Shown here in pieces: positions 35,302 to 43,744 of a DNA stretch of 64,000 nucleotides (its first letter is position 1; every line of letters begins with the position of its first letter). The notes under the pieces are model-generated. The model was not told the DNA's origin. It saw only the letters and a list, made by a program, of their open reading frames with translations, and searched no databases. Source of the stretch: Leptolyngbya sp. PCC 7375 (lineage in GTDB: Bacteria > Cyanobacteriota > Cyanobacteriia > Phormidesmidales > Phormidesmidaceae); contig NZ_JH993797.1 of assembly GCF_000316115.1 (NCBI RefSeq), positions 1,598,486 through 1,662,485 of the forward strand, in the 5' to 3' direction. A program made the translations under genes and the position numbers.

Positions 35302-35730
35302 ATGACAGATCTAATGACAGGAACAGGAAGTTGTCTTTGCGGTGCCATACAGTTCACCGCAAAGACTATCAATAAACATATGGGTGCCTGTCACTGCCAT
35401 ATGTGCAGAAAATGGAACGGTGGGCCTCTTATGGCCGTCAGCTGCGGTACAGAGGTTGCATTTGAAGGAGCGGAGAATATATCGGTCTTTGACTCATCGG
35501 AATGGGCTGAGCGCGGCTTTTGCAAAAAATGTGGTAGCCATCTTTTTTACAGGCTCAAAGGTAACAACGAATATAGTATGTTGGTTGGGCTATTCGATGA
35601 TGATAGTCAGTTTATCTTTGAACATCAGGTATTTATTGACAAAAAGCCTGAATTTTACAATTTCTCAAACAAGACTGAAAATATGACAGAGGCTGAAGTG
35701 TTTGCAAAATATGCACCATCTTCGGAATAA
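35302..35730 (+). CDS. GFA/CENP-V-family zinc protein
   Basis: The 142-residue protein matches the GFA family (glutathione-dependent formaldehyde-activating enzyme-like): G-S-C-L-C-G-A-I-Q-F at the start, C-H-C-H-M-C-R-K-W-N-G-G, then F-C-K-K-C-G-S-H-L-F-Y, which give the zinc ligands. Despite the family name, the substrate of most members is unknown; some are carbon-sulfur lyases. The length is typical. It is a single gene with no obvious partner. Confidence 0.85.
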   Translation: MTDLMTGTGSCLCGAIQFTAKTINKHMGACHCHMCRKWNGGPLMAVSCGTEVAFEGAENISVFDSSEWAERGFCKKCGSHLFYRLKGNNEYSMLVGLFDDDSQFIFEHQVFIDKKPEFYNFSNKTENMTEAEVFAKYAPSSE

Positions 35731-36031
35731 GACTGCTTCAGGGGGGTGCATCACATAGCGAAATAAGTCTTGAACGGGGTATGGTTAACATTCACAACAA
35801 CAGGATCTGATTAAGCTTAAAGCAATAAAACTCAGCTGCATGGCTCACCATGGCTCACCTCATACGGTGATTATGTTCAAAGTTCAGCCTATATAATATC
35901 GATGCTGAAATTATCGGTTCAGCTTTCCTGAAGAATTGAGCATAATACTTAAACATGGATATTGAATTTGGCAATCTCGACAACCTAGATACCAATGGCA
36001 CTGGCTGGTTTATTGGGTTTAGTGATTGGAC

Positions 36032-37499
36032 GATGCCTGTCCAAGTGTTAATTATTGGTCAGATAAAAGTCTAGCAGTAGCAACATGTGGCTTTTTGGGA
36101 TCGCGAACGAGCGCCTTCTTCTTTTTCTTCGGTTTGCGAGGTTGTTTTCGAAATCGCTTCAGATTGACTTGTTTGGCAAGTGCTTTGAGTTGTTGAGCCA
36201 TCGCGATTAAGGAAAGAGCCTGAAACCCTTGCCAATGCTCAGGCGGAATGGCAATCATCATGCCTCGATACACCCCCTGTAGCTCATCGACTACATAGAA
36301 ATCAGACACCGTCTCTTCAATAGTCTCTACCCCATGAACACTGGCCAATGCCCCTTTGATAATGGCCAGAATGTTGTACGCCACCAACGCTAAGGTAAAG
36401 CTGAACAGAGCGGCTTTGGGGTAGGCTAAGGTCTTGATTTCCCCCTCAAAGTTCATCGTCACCGTCAAAAATAAGCCTTCCACTCGCCAACGGTTTCGAT
36501 ACAATCGCAGACTCGTCGATGCATCTGCCACCGCCGTTGGTAGGGTGGTGAGCACGACAATCTCAGTATCGTCATGCCGGGTTGGCGTTGCCAGTCGGAG
36601 GACAACTCGTCGCAATTCAACCCGGTGCCCGTTGTACTGTATTTCGATATCCTGTTCAAAAATCTCCCCGGCTTCCCCGGTCTCGATAAATATCAGATCA
36701 CTGAGCGCTTGGTAGGGTAGATTCTGATGCTCACGAATCACAAAAGCGGCATCGTGCTGGGCAATTTCAACCAAAAACTGTTGGGTACACATGTTACGGT
36801 CAGCGACCCAGACCTCTCCTGAGCGCACCACGCTCAGCACCTGGCTAAACAATCGACGTTCTTGAGTATGACCATCTTCACAGGGAAAAATGTCCACGGC
36901 TAGACGTCTTTCTGGATCGAGCACCACTAGGGATTTTCCCGGCAACGGGGCTGAGGCCACCTCGCGTAATACTTTCAATCGCCGTTCCGTCGCCGCCAGC
37001 CCATTGCCATCTAAAATACGAATGTCATACCCTGGCAAGAGTGGGGCACTTTTACCGCCCATCGTATCCATCAAGGTAGACAACTCGGCAGCCGTTTCTT
37101 TGAGTACCGCACGACTCACCTGCGGTTCAACGCCATTGAGTTTCTCGTACACTGCATTCCGGGTGACGTTCATCTCGTCGGCCTTTTTGCGGTAGGCCGC
37201 ATTCATCGACGGATGAATGCCACACACCACTAAACTCAACAGGTTCACCAAGGTCGAGAAGAGCAGTTCTCGCTGATACTGAACTTTGGCATGGCGCTCA
37301 AAGATGTCATCCAACCGCTCAGGACGGAAGACCAACTCCATCGCCCCTCGCATCATTACGCTGATAGGGCTTTCTTGGGCAAATCTCTGAACGATTTCGG
37401 ATAACACGGCACACCTCTCTATCCTTGACTGGCTTTAGCGTACCGGATACCTTCTCAACCCTTTTTCTCTGTTTGCTATTTAACACTTGGACAGGCATC
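36032..37499 (-). mobile_element. IS4-family insertion sequence, complete with ends
   Basis: The 1468-bp element has perfect 20-bp terminal inverted repeats at 36032-36051 and 37480-37499 (outer end GATGCCTGTCC), flanked by a 10-bp target duplication, GTGATTGGAC, at 36022-36031 and 37500-37509. Size, duplication length and transposase all fit the IS4 family. Perfect ends plus an intact transposase point to an active or recently active copy. Confidence 0.95.
36052..37407 (-). CDS. IS4-family DDE transposase
   Basis: The 451-residue protein has catalytic blocks in the expected order: I-L-D-G-N (first Asp), V-W-V-A-D-R-N (second Asp), and Y-R-N-R-W-R-V-E-G-L-F, the Y-x2-R-x3-E signature that gives the family its glutamate. 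The C-terminus is strongly basic (K-P-K-K-K-K-K). The stop codon touches the inner edge of the left inverted repeat. No frameshift is seen, so it is probably functional. Confidence 0.93.
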   Translation of the reverse strand: MLSEIVQRFAQESPISVMMRGAMELVFRPERLDDIFERHAKVQYQRELLFSTLVNLLSLVVCGIHPSMNAAYRKKADEMNVTRNAVYEKLNGVEPQVSRAVLKETAAELSTLMDTMGGKSAPLLPGYDIRILDGNGLAATERRLKVLREVASAPLPGKSLVVLDPERRLAVDIFPCEDGHTQERRLFSQVLSVVRSGEVWVADRNMCTQQFLVEIAQHDAAFVIREHQNLPYQALSDLIFIETGEAGEIFEQDIEIQYNGHRVELRRVVLRLATPTRHDDTEIVVLTTLPTAVADASTSLRLYRNRWRVEGLFLTVTMNFEGEIKTLAYPKAALFSFTLALVAYNILAIIKGALASVHGVETIEETVSDFYVVDELQGVYRGMMIAIPPEHWQGFQALSLIAMAQQLKALAKQVNLKRFRKQPRKPKKKKKALVRDPKKPHVATARLLSDQ

Positions 37500-37963
37500 G
37501 TGATTGGACCAAGGCAGATCCTGCTAAGGAGGTTAATCTACGCTTCAACCCCCATGGTCAAGAATTTTCAAATTTATCTGCAAAGTGGATGCATCATCTT
37601 GTCGGAGAAACGAAAGGGTTGAATAAACCCATTAGCTATGGTCGTACCATAACTATGCTGATGAGTGACAGCGGCGGTTTTCGGATAGAGTTCTCAAGCA
37701 GTCCTGACTTTAAGGCCCCTGACACGCACAACTATTTGCTTGAAAAACGAGGAGATTTTATTGCCTGGGGTGCAAATGTATATCATCAAGCATTTGTCGA
37801 GCGTGAAAGCACAACGCTGACCATACGTTGGGAGCCGTCAAGAGATTTACCACACTAGAATCACCATAGATTTTATTTACAAATAGCTCTGGTCAAGAAT
37901 CTGTTTGCTAGGCTTTAGATTAATCTTCGCACTACCTGGATTATTGGGTTTAATTCCTGGGTC

Positions 37964-38494
37964 ATGCAGCCAATCAATACAGCGCGATTAAAAATTCGCG
38001 AGTTTATCTTTGCTGATGCTGATGCCTTTATCAGCTTTATGACAGATCCTGAGTCGACAAAATTTCTGACTTTTACAAACGAACAAACAACCAGGGAGGG
38101 TGCTAAAAGTCTGATTGAGTTTACGATTGATTCCTATGGTTCTGAGCAGCCGATGCTTGCGTTTGCGGTTGAAGAAAAGGACAGCAAACGGTTTGTGGGT
38201 TTTTGTGGATTGAATCCCCATGATGATGAAACGGTAGAGGTTATGTATGCTGTTATGCCTGAGGCGAGGGGAAGGGGGTATGGGGCAGAGATTGCGATCG
38301 CAATCTCCCACCATGCTCTTAACGACCTTGGCTATCATCGGGTAGTCGCTCCGATTGCCCCAGAAAATAAATATTCGCAGGTTGTTGCAACAAAAGCTGG
38401 GTTTAAAGACTGTGGGATAGTTAAGCAGACAAATTTTCCGGAGCTGGTGCGTCAATTTGTACTGCAGCGAGAGATGATAAACGATGCGGATTGA
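37964..38494 (+). CDS. GNAT-family N-acetyltransferase (RimJ/RimL type)
   Basis: The 176-residue protein has the RimJ/RimL pattern: T-A-R-L-K-I-R-E-F at the start, F-V-G-F-C-G-L-N in the middle, then V-M-Y-A-V-M-P-E-A-R-G-R-G-Y-G-A-E, which holds the acetyl-CoA-binding R-G-x-G-x-G/A loop. It transfers acetyl groups from acetyl-CoA to an amine; the substrate cannot be told. Length is normal. The gene is monocistronic and sits in an accessory zone with two other GNAT genes. Confidence 0.85.
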   Translation: MQPINTARLKIREFIFADADAFISFMTDPESTKFLTFTNEQTTREGAKSLIEFTIDSYGSEQPMLAFAVEEKDSKRFVGFCGLNPHDDETVEVMYAVMPEARGRGYGAEIAIAISHHALNDLGYHRVVAPIAPENKYSQVVATKAGFKDCGIVKQTNFPELVRQFVLQREMINDAD

Positions 38495-38847
38495 AGCTTG
38501 CCAGATGTTAAGTGATGGTTTTAGCTATAGAATCAGTGGTCCCATAGTGGTACTTTGGTAGCTGCAAAATGGCGATAGGGTTGCTCAGGGCTTTCCTCCC
38601 CGAACCCCTCCTGTTCGTGGGGGCCTGACTCCCCCACACCCCCCGACAAGGGAATCGTTTATAGCAAATATTCTGGTGAAGGGTGAGTTACGGCAAGGTT
38701 AGGGTTAAAGTTAAGCCAATTCATAAGAGAGCTTTTTTACCCTCTCGGTTTGTGATCACTTAAGCTCTCCAGTCTTAGGGGCAAATTGTTTATAACTTCT
38801 TTAAGTCGTCAATCTATTGTTGATTTTTAAAACCTCTTCTGGTGATG
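38495..38847. other. Intergenic region with a G/C-rich inverted segment
   Basis: There is no gene. Around 38592-38655 alternating runs of C and G (GGGGGCC and CTCCCCC) can fold into a hairpin; this resembles short dispersed GC-rich elements of cyanobacteria. It lies between two convergent genes and could act as a terminator. Confidence 0.4.
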
Positions 38848-39735
38848 CTATTTTACGGTTGTGACTTGTTCAACTACGTCTAGAAAGCCTTCAATTGCTG
38901 GGGATATCTGCTGTCGTCGCCAGGCAACGGCTAGCTGGAGTTTAAGAGAGTCGCCGATGAGGGGGCAATAAGATATACCGGATAAACCTGCTTTTTGTAA
39001 GCTTTCGGGAACAAATGTGATGCCGGTGCCAGCGGCGACTAGGCCAAGGCGAGTTTGATATTTGCTGTCTTCATAAACAATATTGGGGTCAAATCCAGCG
39101 TCTCTGCAGAGGGTCAAAATTTGATCATAAAGCACGGGTCCTTCATGACGTGGGTGGACAATAAATGATTCGGTAGCAAGGGATTTTAGCGATAGTTGTT
39201 TTTTGTCGGCTAGTGCATGGCTATCAGGTAAGGCCAGCACTAGTTTCTCGCCTTGCAGGGGATAGAGATTGAGAAATGAATCCTCTACGGGTGGATGTAA
39301 AAAACCGATGTCAATCGTTTCTTTTCTGAGACTGTTGACCTGGTCGAGGGTGCAAATTTCGCTCATGGCTAATTTGACATCGGGATAGCGATCGCGAAAA
39401 TGTCGCAAAATTTCTGGTAGCACCGTATGCATGGAGGAGGCTGTAAAGGCAATTCGCAACGAACCGATTTCTCCTCGATCAATGCGCTGTGCTAGCTGGA
39501 TAGCTGAATCTAACTGCTGTAGTCCTTTACGAACTTCGACTAAAAATGCAGCACCTGCTTCGGTCAGCTCTACCGTGCGTTTTGTTCTGTGCAGTAGCTT
39601 TACACCTATTTCTGCTTCTAGCCTGTGGATCTGTCTGCTGAGGGCAGGCTGGGTAATTTGTAAACGAGCAGCAGCGCGACCAAAATGGAGCTCTTCTGCA
39701 ACGGTGACGAAGTACTGAAAGGCGTGAAGCTTCAT
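38848..39735 (-). CDS. LysR-family transcriptional regulator
   Basis: The 295-residue protein's N-terminal winged helix-turn-helix (residues 1-60) is classic: M-K-L-H-A-F-Q-Y-F-V-T-V-A-E, F-G-R-A-A-A-R-L, T-Q-P-A-L-S-R-Q-I, L-E-A-E-I-G-V-K-L-L-x-R. Residues 90-290 form the ligand-binding domain of the type that senses small aromatic or acidic molecules. It is divergent from the cytochrome P460 gene, with a perfect LysR-type box immediately upstream of its own start (39738-39756), so it probably controls itself and the P460 pair. Confidence 0.9.
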   Translation of the reverse strand: MKLHAFQYFVTVAEELHFGRAAARLQITQPALSRQIHRLEAEIGVKLLHRTKRTVELTEAGAAFLVEVRKGLQQLDSAIQLAQRIDRGEIGSLRIAFTASSMHTVLPEILRHFRDRYPDVKLAMSEICTLDQVNSLRKETIDIGFLHPPVEDSFLNLYPLQGEKLVLALPDSHALADKKQLSLKSLATESFIVHPRHEGPVLYDQILTLCRDAGFDPNIVYEDSKYQTRLGLVAAGTGITFVPESLQKAGLSGISYCPLIGDSLKLQLAVAWRRQQISPAIEGFLDVVEQVTTVK

Positions 39736-39737
39736 AG

Positions 39738-39756
39738 TAATAACTTTATGTTATTA
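39738..39756. promoter_or_regulatory. LysR-type operator (T-N11-A palindrome)
   Basis: The sequence TAATAACTTTATGTTATTA has perfect 7-bp arms around a 5-bp centre and contains a T-N11-A box at 39741-39753. It lies 3 bp upstream of the LysR start codon, in the 135-bp gap to the divergent P460 gene. Such boxes are the usual binding sites of LysR proteins. Confidence 0.7.
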
Positions 39757-39870
39757 ATGCTGCTCTAAAAAGCATTGGACAGTATTATTCTGACCTGTTT
39801 ATGTTGGAATACATAGCCTGTTTCTACAAAATTTATATGAGTCCTGTCTGGACGTTACGAGAGGTGACAC

Positions 39871-40512
39871 ATGATGGCACGTCCAAGATGGATTTCGGGA
39901 TTGGTTATCTTTTTAATATCGGTGGGGGTTGCGATCTCAATTACCCACCTATCCTCCTCTGGAATATCATCAGAGTCTAGCGCTACCTACAGCATCGCAT
40001 TTGATGGAGCAGCGCCAGATGTTGCCTACGCACCAGATTCAACAGAGGCTGCTTTAGTACAGTTTCCACCTGATTATCAACAGCAATTTGTTCAGTATGC
40101 CACTGTGGACTGTCCCAATAGCAACATTGTCCGACAGATGTACGTGAATCGTCCATCTCTTGAGGCTCTGGAAGCTAATGAGACAATCCCCAATGGCACA
40201 GTGATTGTGATGGAAACTCGCTCAGCACGTCAGGACACTGATGAACGCCTGACACCGACTCGGCTAAACAATGTGTTTATTCGAGAAAAGCGTAGTGGGT
40301 GGCAGGTCAATGCTGACAGTGGCGAGTGGCAATCGGCCTGGTACAGCCCCTCTGGAAGATTAGTTTCCAGTAGTCAAGGATCTTGTATTGGTTGCCATAC
40401 GATGGTGCGCGACCGTGATTATTTATTCACGTTACCAGCATTACTCACAGCGGCCAAAACACAACAGGTACAGCACCAAATAACAGAGTTTGGTACTTCT
40501 GTTTGTCGATAA
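39871..40512 (+). CDS. Cytochrome P460-family haem protein
   Basis: The 213-residue protein has an N-terminal hydrophobic signal or anchor (G-L-V-I-F-L-I-S-V-G-V-A-I) followed by an exported domain. Near the end G-S-C172-I-G-C175-H176 is the c-type haem attachment site, in the position expected for cytochrome P460-like proteins; earlier G-T-V-I-V-M-E-T-R also fits the family. P460 proteins in ammonia oxidisers oxidise hydroxylamine or NO; the role of cyanobacterial relatives is not established. The lysine that cross-links haem in true P460 could not be assigned. A GTTACGAGAGG ribosome-binding site precedes it; the start could also be the second Met. Confidence 0.75.
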   Translation: MMARPRWISGLVIFLISVGVAISITHLSSSGISSESSATYSIAFDGAAPDVAYAPDSTEAALVQFPPDYQQQFVQYATVDCPNSNIVRQMYVNRPSLEALEANETIPNGTVIVMETRSARQDTDERLTPTRLNNVFIREKRSGWQVNADSGEWQSAWYSPSGRLVSSSQGSCIGCHTMVRDRDYLFTLPALLTAAKTQQVQHQITEFGTSVCR

Positions 40513-40542
40513 AAGTTATCTAAAAAATACCAAAGGAAGCCT

Positions 40543-41469
40543 ATGAGACATCTCATTTCCCTAGTTTTAGGAGGAATCATAATGACGGGTTTAACAACTA
40601 CGGGAGCTATTATCGGTAGCCCAGCGTCAGAGCCTGTAGCGACTGAGGCTGCTAAGCCTCAAGTAGACGATGACTTGCGATTACTATCGACTCGCTTTGA
40701 TAGTCCACAGGCACTTCAAGGCTGGCAAGAATTCCAAGTTGAGGGATGGGTGCCTAAGTGGGAGCCTCCTAGCATCGAAAATGACAGCCTGGTGCTGCGA
40801 CCCAGATCATCTGGTTGGTTTGAGGATAATACAGCGGGTCATCTCTATCGTCAGATCACTGGAGACTTTATCGTTACCACTCGTATCAGGGTAGAAGGCA
40901 CTCAAAGTACTATGCCTCAGCGATCGTTTTCGTTAGCGGGGCTATTCATTCGAACACCGCGAGCGATCACACCAGCAAACTGGGAACCCAATCAAGAAAA
41001 CTGGCTATTCTTTAGTGCTGGCACAGCCTTCCCAGCAGGTGAACCGCAGTTTGAAATAAAATCGACCTACAATAGTCTTTCGACTTTAAAGATTTCTGAC
41101 GCGCCAGAGGGCTGGATCCGACTACGAGTTGGGCGCTCTGGTGAACTCTTTACATTGTTATATCAGACCGAAAACTCTACAGAATGGCAAGTTCTTGACC
41201 AGTTTATTCGCCCCGACTTGCCTGAAACGCTCAACGTCGGCTTAACAGCCTATGCCGACTGGGATTCACTAGCTCCCGATTATCCCAACTACCAGCAATA
41301 CAACGAGCAGGGCTCAGCCACTCAAAATGCGGATCTGGTGGCCTATGTCGAGTCGATTGATTTTCGCCGTCCCAGCACGCCGCGCTTCCCGCTCGCAACA
41401 CTTGATCCAAGGGTTTCTTTTAATCCTCAACTTTCGGAGACGAGGCTAAGAGAACTGATGAGCAATTAG
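40543..41469 (+). CDS. Exported DUF1349-like (concanavalin-fold) protein
   Basis: The 308-residue protein has a signal peptide over residues 1-30 (S-L-V-L-G-G-I-I-M-T-G-L). The mature part resembles the DUF1349/beta-sandwich family: G-D-F-I-V-T-T-R-I-R-V-E-G, L-A-G-L-F-I-R-T, W-I-R-L-R-V-G-R-S-G, W-Q-V-L-D-Q-F and L-N-V-G-L-T-A-Y-A. Such domains bind carbohydrates or sit in extracellular enzymes. It follows the P460 gene by 30 nt with an AAAGGAAG site, so the two are likely co-expressed under the LysR protein. Confidence 0.68.
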   Translation: MRHLISLVLGGIIMTGLTTTGAIIGSPASEPVATEAAKPQVDDDLRLLSTRFDSPQALQGWQEFQVEGWVPKWEPPSIENDSLVLRPRSSGWFEDNTAGHLYRQITGDFIVTTRIRVEGTQSTMPQRSFSLAGLFIRTPRAITPANWEPNQENWLFFSAGTAFPAGEPQFEIKSTYNSLSTLKISDAPEGWIRLRVGRSGELFTLLYQTENSTEWQVLDQFIRPDLPETLNVGLTAYADWDSLAPDYPNYQQYNEQGSATQNADLVAYVESIDFRRPSTPRFPLATLDPRVSFNPQLSETRLRELMSN

Positions 41470-41524
41470 TCCTGATGATACTTTTGATGAGTAACAACTT
41501 ATAAGCAGGACGTTTTCCTAAAGA

Positions 41525-41599
41525 TAGGAGTCAGAGGTCAGAGGTCAGGAGTCAGCAGGAGTCTGGAGTCTGGAGTCTGACTCCTACTGACTCCTGACC
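41525..41599. repeat. GAGTCAG-type heptamer cluster forming a long hairpin
   Basis: Tandem GGAGTCA/GAGTCTG units read into inverted copies. The arms 41543-41563 and 41579-41599 pair over 21 bp with a single mismatch around a 15-nt loop. It lies between convergently flanked genes and may act as a terminator or a mobile short repeat. The rest of 41470-41842 has no gene that I can defend. Confidence 0.8.
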
Positions 41600-41842
41600 A
41601 AGATTTCCCGGCTTCAATTGATATCCCTGGAATGTTTGAATACGAAACATCAGAACCACGACGCAGAGCTCTGGAGTTTTAGCGGGTGGTTGATGGGACA
41701 AGTTTGGAGCAAACAGATTACAGGATTGAAACTGGGCCTGGCGCTCACTCACTGATTGTGGTTAACTGACAGGCATACGCTGGGTTGCAAGAAGTATTCT
41801 TATCGGTCTTAGAACCCGCGCTGCGCTATCTGACAAATCGGT

Positions 41843-42277
41843 ATGAACCTTCAACCTATCGAAGATTTTCATCTTGAGGAATGTGCTGCCTTATTTGCTG
41901 CGGTCTTCAACAGCCCACCTTGGAACGAAACGTGGAGTCAGGAAATAGCTCTGGGTAGATTGCAGGACTGCTATAGTACGCCAGGGTCTTATGGAATTGT
42001 TGCGATCGCAAAAGATAGAATTCTAGGGTTTGCCATTGGCCACACTGAAACATGGTGCGAAGGTAAACACTTTTTTCTAAAAGAAATGTGTATTCAATCG
42101 ACTCAGCAGCGAAGTGGAATTGGCACAAAGATCATCGATATGCTTGACCAACAGCTGAGAAGCCAGGATGTAAGCATAATTTATTTATTGACCATGAGAG
42201 ATAGCCCAGCAGCAGCCTTCTATGAACAGTGTGGCTTTGCATGCCATTCTAAAATGATGATGATGATCAAAAAATAA
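41843..42277 (+). CDS. GNAT-family N-acetyltransferase
   Basis: The 144-residue protein has E-E-C-A-A-L-F-A-A-V-F-N-S-P-P-W-N-E-T-W at the start, typical of AAC(6')-like GNATs, and the acetyl-CoA loop Q-Q-R-S-G-I-G-T-K-I near residue 94, then F-Y-E-Q-C-G-F. The substrate is unknown; aminoglycoside-type or small-amine acetylation cannot be told from sequence. A monocistronic gene. Confidence 0.82.
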   Translation: MNLQPIEDFHLEECAALFAAVFNSPPWNETWSQEIALGRLQDCYSTPGSYGIVAIAKDRILGFAIGHTETWCEGKHFFLKEMCIQSTQQRSGIGTKIIDMLDQQLRSQDVSIIYLLTMRDSPAAAFYEQCGFACHSKMMMMIKK

Positions 42278-42380
42278 AAGTCTTCTTCGATCCTAAAAAG
42301 ATATCAAACAGCCCCACAATTAACAGCACAGCTCCAAGGGCAAGGAGAATGGCTGTAGTTCGGATTACAAGTCGCAGCAT
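42267..42380 (-). CDS. Possible 37-residue single-span membrane protein
   Basis: A minus-strand frame reads M-L-R-L-V-I-R-T-T followed by about 19 hydrophobic residues and a short basic tail (G-S-K-K). Its composition is that of a real small membrane protein: positive residues before and after one helix. It overlaps the end of the GNAT gene tail-to-tail by 11 nt. The ribosome-binding site is poor, so it may be spurious. Confidence 0.35.
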   Translation of the reverse strand: MLRLVIRTTAILLALGAVLLIVGLFDIFLGSKKTFIF

Positions 42381-42661
42381 CCTATAGTTTTTTGAATAAA
42401 CGTAAAATAAACATCCAGGTATTCAAACGATTTGCTACTAATTCCTGACTTTTTGGGCCACTGACATCTGCACCTTAACTTGCTTCGCCCTTATCTTTGA
42501 ACTCAAGTAGCCATCAGCGAAATCTAAAAGAATATGCAGCAAAATGAGGACATACCAAACCCGTAAAACATACTAGTGAGCTGTAAGCGCAATCTATGGC
42601 GACATGGACGTGTCCTAGTCACCATAGACCGCCAACGTTACGGTTTGCTAAGGTCTATTCC

Positions 42662-43549
42662 ATGAAATTCAAGCAGCTTATTCTTTTAGGACCTCCTGGT
42701 GTAGGGGTTAAGGAACAGGCAAACGCACTGTCTAGTCGCTGGCATATTCCCCAGGTGTCCATGGGACAGCTCATCCGTGAGGCTATTGCTAAACAGTCGG
42801 CCATCGGTCTGGAGATACAGTCTTACGTTGAAGCGGGTGAGCTAGTCCCCGATGCTTTAGCAATGAAGCTGCTGCGAAAGCGGTTTGAGCAGCCGGATGT
42901 GATGATACAGGGGTGGGTATTGGATGGTTTTCCGCGCACACTGGTTCAGGCCCAAGGGCTGAATGAATGGTTGTTAAAGGTAGGTCAACCTGTAGCAAAG
43001 GTGGCCTACTTAAAGACCATGACGGGGCTATTGATTAACCGATTATCTTCTACAGAGAATCATGAGCCGATCCCAGCTATCCGTCGCTGGTTAGCCCGTC
43101 ATCAAGAAGAGACTGCGCCCTTACTGGAGTATTACCGTCAGCAAGAGCAGTTAACAACTGTGAATGCTAGCCTTTCGTTTGCTGAGATCACCCAGGCATT
43201 GGCTGAGCTATTTGCAGAAGCAGCAGGGGCAGCCCGCTTTATTCAGGATGAATCAGAACTGAATTCTCTTCTGAAACAAGAACCCCTGCTGGTGGTGGAT
43301 TGTATGGCATCCTGGTGTGGCTCTTGCAAACTGATAACGCCCCTAATCGATCAGCTGGCCAAGACCTATAAAGACCGCGTCAATGTGATGAAAATAGACT
43401 TTGATGTCAATAAGCAGGTGCCCAAACGGTTTGGGCTAAAAGGCATGCCAGCGGTCATGTTTTTTAAGAGTGGCGAACTGGTGGAGACACTGACAGGCGT
43501 AAAGCCTTACCAGGCCTATAGTGCTGCGCTAAGTCGCTGTTTGGAATAA
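42662..43549 (+). CDS. Adenylate-kinase-like / thioredoxin fusion protein
   Basis: The 295-residue protein's ATG at 42662 gives the normal adenylate kinase start. Residues 1-185 follow the kinase fold: L-I-L-L-G-P-P-G, S-M-G-Q-L-I-R, D-G-F-P-R-T near residue 84. However, the P-loop reads G-P-P-G-V-G-V-K-E-Q in place of G-P-P-G-A-G-K-G-T-Q, so the Walker Lys and Thr are displaced or lost, and the LID region is short. Residues 190-295 are a thioredoxin domain with W-C219-G-S-C222-K (usual W-C-G-P-C-K) and G-M-P-A-V-M-F-F with the cis-Pro. Redox control of a nucleotide-binding domain is possible. Kinase activity is doubtful. Confidence 0.82.
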   Translation: MKFKQLILLGPPGVGVKEQANALSSRWHIPQVSMGQLIREAIAKQSAIGLEIQSYVEAGELVPDALAMKLLRKRFEQPDVMIQGWVLDGFPRTLVQAQGLNEWLLKVGQPVAKVAYLKTMTGLLINRLSSTENHEPIPAIRRWLARHQEETAPLLEYYRQQEQLTTVNASLSFAEITQALAELFAEAAGAARFIQDESELNSLLKQEPLLVVDCMASWCGSCKLITPLIDQLAKTYKDRVNVMKIDFDVNKQVPKRFGLKGMPAVMFFKSGELVETLTGVKPYQAYSAALSRCLE

Positions 43550-43674
43550 GATGGCTAGGGGCCAATCAGATGGCTAAGGGCCAATCAGATGGCTAAGGGC
43601 CAATCAGATGGCTAAGGGCCAATCAGATGGCTAAGGGCCAATCAGATGGCTAAGGGCCAATCAGATGGCGAGAG
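43550..43674 (+). repeat. 19-bp tandem repeat, six copies plus a partial
   Basis: The unit GATGGCTAAGGGCCAATCA is repeated head-to-tail from 43550 to 43663 (first copy with one change), then a diverged partial copy. It begins right after the stop codon of the kinase-thioredoxin gene. There are no spacers, so it is not a CRISPR array. Confidence 0.95.
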
Positions 43675-43744
43675 CCACAGATCCATTCATTAAGTATGGT
43701 GTCAGGGAACCAGGCAAATTAGCTGAACCTTAGGAGGGTTTGTT

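Larger units (their letters stand above)
35955..37858 (+). pseudogene. Hypothetical gene split by the IS4-family element
   Basis: The 5' part (35955-36031) encodes MDIEFGNLDNLDTN and then T-G-W-F-I-G-F-S-D-W; the 3' part resumes in the duplicated target site (37500-37509) and runs to 37858. Removing the element and one copy of the 10-bp duplication joins them in frame as F-S-D-W-T-K-A-D-P, giving an intact protein of about 143 residues. It has a beta-rich look, with G-R-T-I-T-M-L-M-S-D-S-G-G-F and W-G-A-N-V-Y-H-Q-A-F blocks, reminiscent of cupin-like small proteins. Function unknown. The insertion appears recent because both parts remain readable. Confidence 0.8.

Noticed and set aside
41600..41760. 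Short possible protein remnant after the heptamer hairpin
   Set aside because: A few residues look ordered, but no family could be named and the frame is soon stopped.
43550..43674. Possible CRISPR array
   Set aside because: The 19-bp units are directly adjacent with no unique spacers, and there are no cas genes.
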